The translations under genes and the position numbers were made by a program. The notes beneath the pieces were generated by a model. That model was not told where the DNA came from. It saw only the letters and a program-made list of their open reading frames with translations, and did no database searches. 64,000 nt of DNA from Eumeta japonica (taxonomy: Eukaryota > Arthropoda > Insecta > Lepidoptera > Psychidae): the NCBI GenBank assembly GCA_005406025.1, contig BGZK01001195.1, positions 62,001-126,000 of the forward strand, given 5' to 3'. Positions 60,291 through 64,000 of the stretch are shown here, piece by piece (position 1 is the first letter of the stretch; every line of letters starts with the position of its first letter).

Positions 60291-61217
60291 TTACTTTTAT
60301 AAAGCAGGAAAACCATGCAACGAATTTATACAAATTTACTATAATTTAGGCTCCATGCGTAGTAGAAACATTACTCAGTTCTAATTAAAGAAAAAATAAT
60401 AATTGTTCTAAGTGAAACAAAAACTTAATAAAACTTAATTAAAACTTAACTTTTTTTATTTTTATGTATTTTGTTTGTGTTATTTATATGTGTTATTTAA
60501 TTTTATTATATTATTATACATTATAAAATATGTGTATATTTTTTTAATTTGTTGAAAAATTTTCAATTATATCCCCTCAGTTTAAATGAGGTACTATGAT
60601 TTTGTAGAACCCTTCCCCTATTTTAAGCTCACGCAATTAATGGATATCCCCTAATATGAATGGCCTGTGCGAATTTCATGCGTTACTTAACAACAATTAA
60701 TACCGTCAACATAAAAAAAATATTCAATCATTGAGAAATTTAATATCAAAATTTCACACTAGGTTCCTTAAGCAAATATTATTTCTAAATAATTTCAATG
60801 CTATCATACGATTCGATAACGATTTGTTACACGAGTCCAACAAGATATGGTGAAATCGGTGAAAAAAATATCATACATTTTACAGCTTCTACGGTGCAAT
60901 CGTTACAATGTATTTAACTTAATGAGGAAATGCATGAATAATAAGATCGAAGTGGTTTACAACAGACATACAACATCCTGAGTAATAACACTGGCGCTAT
61001 TTGAATTTGACATCAAATTTACATCAGTTTTCTCAACAGCTAGACGTATACAGAACACAATGCATATTTCAAACACTTTGTTAGCAAAGCAACACATTTG
61101 AAGGTGCAGTTTTCAAAATCGATGTCAACAACATCGATTTTGTTTCATGTTGACAGTTACTAATTTCCGAACAATATTTATTATTTAAATTAATTAGTTT
61201 TTATATGTAGTACAGCA
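60291..61217. other. Intergenic, with short hairpin and repeat block
   Basis: AT-rich. A perfect 11-bp hairpin lies at 61115-61141 (AAAATCGATGT, loop CAACA). The block at 61150-61205 is the partner of that at about 12123-12172. No gene. Confidence 0.45.
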
Positions 61218-61505
61218 CACTGAAATAAAAACTGAAACAAGATAGAAAAAACAAACTACTAAAACCTAATAAACTCTACTTTGGTTTAACAGACTATATT
61301 ATGAGCTGAAAGCCTAAGTTAAATAATTTTCATTATGTTTGGTAGCAGGCGGCATCCATTTGCAAATTACAAATCGTAAGAAAATGTATAGGTCCCGCCT
61401 GCTACGAAACATAATGTAAATTATTTAACTTAGGCTTCCAGCTCATAACGTGTTTATTAAGTTTTAGTAGTTTGTTTCCTCAATCTTGTTTCGGTATTTT
61501 TAGTG
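61218..61505. repeat. Second large inverted repeat, arms about 135 and 111 bp
   Basis: The left arm at 61218-61352 and right arm at 61395-61505 are reverse complements around a 42-bp loop. The inner 50 bp is nearly exact (GTAGCAGGCGG with CCGCCTGCTAC; GCCTAAGTTAAAT with ATTTAACTTAGGC). The left arm carries about 25 extra bases (CTACTTTGGTTTAACAGA). No coding capacity. It is a fold-back or MITE-type element. Confidence 0.85.
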
Positions 61506-62540
61506 CGTTGCTAATCTGCTGATTTTTTGCAGTCGGATTTTTTAAATTTTTTAATTATTTACAAAAATTATTTGAAAGACGAGATGTACTAACTTTTAAT
61601 TTAAAAAAAAAATTTTGGCACTGAATTTTTTGCAAATAATATTCCATTTTTACTATCATTTCAATGAAAAACAACTTATATTTTAAATAATAAAACATTT
61701 ATGTTCACCCGAAGTACAAAATTTTTTATTCCCTCTATAGATATCATCGTATTTAATATAACCCGAAGTACAAGTTACATCTATAGATATTGTATTTAAT
61801 GGGTAATGCATAAAGTACAACTAAACAGCACGGCTTCCTAAAGAGAACGCGTGTTTAAGTGTGGACAATGCAAACATAAGAGTAGAACCAAAATAGAAAA
61901 TTAAATCCAAAAGTGAATATGAAACGAATTCATAACCGGGACAAGAATCAGGATTGGGGAATAACTCATATAGTATATTGGAATTATTTTATTTTAGTTT
62001 ATCTTACATACGAAATAGTTCATTGACACCATGATTATAGCGTTTGCGTATTTATATCAGGAAAATAAATGCACACAGACGAACTTAGAACCGCCTGCTT
62101 TTTTGAAGTCGGTTAACAATGCGTCGACGATACCCTGAGAGAGATCTCCCGTGTTGTTAAGAAAGCTTACGTAAACTAAGATTAGAACGGAATTGGTTTG
62201 TGTGAATATTTGTGAACGCTGTACTCGGGAATGTCTGATGGTGTGTATATACATTCCCGCGACAAATAGACGACGGGTGAATGACCTCAAAAATGCTCCA
62301 TTGGTAAAAATCGTTATGAAATATATCGTAGTAGCGTCTTTACAATACGAGATCATTACTTTAAGAACAAAAATGAATGTTGCTTATTATTATCTGTTAG
62401 ATATCACGATGAAAATTGTTAAATATTATCACATGAAAATAACTATATAATTATGATTAATTGAAAATTATTAAAATTAATGGAAAATTAATAATTACTA
62501 TTTAATTGCGTTAATTCTATACTTTAAAAATTTAACGATA
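61506..62540. other. Intergenic with repeat debris
   Basis: At 61870-61960 GAATTCATAACCGGGACAAG, AATCAGGATTGGGG is the reverse complement style of the TCCGAT family. At 62085-62120 AACCGCCTGCTTTTTTGAAG, TCGGTT is the inverted partner of the repeat end at 51925. No gene. Confidence 0.4.
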
Positions 62541-62776
62541 TCTATACATATAATAAAACTGTAGAAGTCAAATGTCTGTACATAAAAAAACGCTAAAAAC
62601 CGAGTCTGGGGGATATTAAAAGTAAAGTAGTACATATCTAGATTTTTTTTGTTGATTGATGATGATTGATGTTGATTGATATAGATTGATGTTGATTGAT
62701 ATTGATTGAAGTTGGTTGATGTTGGTCGATATTGGTTGATAGTAATTGATATTAATATATATAATAAGTATAAATA
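62541..62776 (+). mobile_element. Helitron 5'-end-like fragment and TTGATTGATG tandem repeat
   Basis: TCTATACATATAATAAAACT at 62541 has the TC start and AT-rich form of Helitron 5' termini and is preceded by A. About 110 bp downstream an irregular tandem of TTGATTGATG-type units (62650-62752) fills most of the interval to the next Helitron end. Confidence 0.4.
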
Positions 62777-63717
62777 TCTGTATAAATAAAAGAAAAATTG
62801 ACCATGTATGTCCGACCGATTGGATATTTTTTTTTTTTGTTTTCTTTAAAATCGTCTAGAGAAGGTTTGTATATCAAAAAATTTCTGAAAAGTTAATATT
62901 TTCAATAGTATTTTTAATAAGAAGGAAAGTGACTTTTAGTTTAACAGTTCTGTTGTCACATGTATTTATGGTACCAGAAAACTAACCAATGAATATTAAA
63001 AGTCTGTAGTTTATTTATATTCAATAAATGTCGTCAAAAAGTCGTCGGAATATCGGTCGGCGTACCGATGACGCCCGTCGGAATCGTCAATATCGACTCA
63101 ATGATGAAATTAAGGAACACTGAACAACGCTTAGAAGCAAATCGATTAAGAATTGTTCAATCACGATTAGATATAACTCCGGAACAAAAACAATAGTCAA
63201 GTTCTCCACGCTCAGTTCGAGCTTACACAAAAAGAAAATTAGAGCGTCGACTAAATAGGCAACCTAAAAGGATAGTTCAATATGAATGTTTGACGTTCAG
63301 GTACGATTCAACAATAAATTATGCTGCTGATGTATCGGTCGAGTTCGGAACAATGAACATCTCGTGTCAATATTGTGATGCATTAAGATTTCACCATGAA
63401 CCACCAGGGGTTATGTAGTTTAAATGGAAAAGTCAAACTACCAAAATTGCTACTGCCACCAAAACCACTAGAATCACTGCTGTCGGGCCAAGTAACTCAA
63501 TCTAAACAGTTTTTTAAAAATATTCAAAGGTATAATAATTATTTTCAAATGACATCATTTGGGGCGAATATAATTGGAGGACAAGGTTTCAATCCGACTT
63601 TCAAGGTAAATTATTTTTGGAAAAACACGTATCATATAGACAAACATTAATAACAAAATTAAAAGAAAAATTGTAGTTATTTTCAATGACGCCCAGCGAA
63701 GCGGGCCGGGATGCTAG
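62777..63717 (+). mobile_element. Internally deleted Helitron
   Basis: The probable 5' end is TCTGTATAAATAAAAGAAAA at 62777, after an A. The 3' end is CTAG at 63714-63717, preceded by the GC hairpin GCCCAGCGAAGCGGGC (63691-63706). Inside, 63028-63605 encodes the N-terminal part of a Helitron Rep/helicase-type protein: MSSKSRRNIGRRTDD, TEQRLEANRLRIVQSRL, INYAADVSVEFGTM, SCQYCDALRFHHEPPG, then LNGKVKLPKLLLPPKPL and FQMTSFGANIIGG. It has three or more frameshifts. The replication-initiator and helicase domains are missing: coding similarity stops near 63605 and the 3' terminus follows 110 bp later. The base after CTAG is A, not the usual T. Confidence 0.8.
63028..63605 (+). pseudogene. Helitron protein N-terminal fragment, frameshifted
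   Basis: The coding remnant starts at ATG 63028 and needs several frame changes, near 63120, 63200 and 63410. The CQYCDAL cysteine motif and the PP/NIQRYNNYFQMTSFGA block identify the region ahead of the Helitron-like N-terminal domain. A rolling-circle Rep His-His motif and helicase motifs are absent. Confidence 0.8.
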
Positions 63718-64000
63718 ATACATGTAATAAAAGTGTAACCGACCGATATATGTACTTGGGAAACATTTATGAAAAACGAATGTCTCTCCAAGGTCTTTGT
63801 AAGTGCAATAGAAGCCTAACAAACATTTTTAACATTTCTATCTGTCTAGTTGTATGTTTATTAGTTCCGGAATAACAAAATAATTACTGTTCCGAATCGA
63901 ATACGATTTTCAAGGTGTGTTGTTGGAGATCTAATTTTAAAAAATGGGACATATATCATCTCTATCTCCGCCTAGAAGCTGAGTTACATGCAAAACTCTC
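63718..64000. other. Intergenic right edge, nothing recognised
   Basis: AT-rich sequence with no ORF, RNA or repeat that I can identify. Confidence 0.35.

Overview
This looks like AT-rich nuclear DNA from an insect, most likely a moth or butterfly. Introns have GT/AG boundaries, coding exons are scarce, and the window is full of decayed transposons. Several dispersed repeats have sequences I associate with lepidopteran genomes: a (GACA)n-tailed repeat ending in TTCCGTTGACACCCTTTGGG, a repeat headed 'GCCCGCGGCTTCGCCCGCGTGGA', and terminal motifs of the 'AACCGACTT' type. The order-level call is inference from these families, not from a marker gene.

Only two host protein-coding loci are convincing. 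They are tandem paralogues about 23 kb apart on the plus strand: copy A at 435-1526 (its signal-peptide exon lies off the left edge) and copy B at 23358-25871. Each encodes a secreted, probably GPI-anchored Ly6/three-finger protein with ten cysteines. The N-terminal cysteine cluster is split from the rest by a long Thr/Pro/Ser-rich, mucin-like repeat. Copy A carries nine clean 33-bp repeats. Copy B carries a 21-bp-type repeat whose middle is scrambled and changes frame, so it is either a pseudogene or, perhaps more likely, a misassembled VNTR. A single well-formed 5S rRNA gene sits at 58722-58840.

The rest is mobile-element debris. In order: a (GACA) repeat (3.3-3.8 kb); a 0.65-kb element with inverted ends (4.1-4.8 kb); a hAT transposase pseudogene (5.7-7.0 kb, minus); a 5'-truncated BEL/Pao pol with a probable 3' LTR (7.1-10.9 kb, plus); a large hairpin (11.2-11.8 kb); a 134-bp tandem array (17.1-17.6 kb); jockey/CR1-like LINE copies on the minus strand (27.0-28.3, 35.5-36.4, 37.9-38.4, 55.4-57.3 and 60.0-60.3 kb); a piggyBac C-terminal remnant (36.6 kb); an R1-clade LINE RNase H tail (36.8-37.9 kb, plus); another RT remnant (39.5-39.9 kb); RTE-type LINE remnants (43.9-44.4 kb plus, 49.5-51.4 kb minus); a mariner pseudogene (52.4-53.4 kb, minus); a second hairpin (61.2-61.5 kb); and an internally deleted Helitron (62.8-63.7 kb).

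The stretch 29.8-35.5 kb has few recognisable transposons and no gene, so it is the best place to look for non-coding regulatory sequence. All transposon ORFs seen here are broken. Nothing indicates an active element except perhaps the young-looking hairpin at 11.2-11.8 kb.
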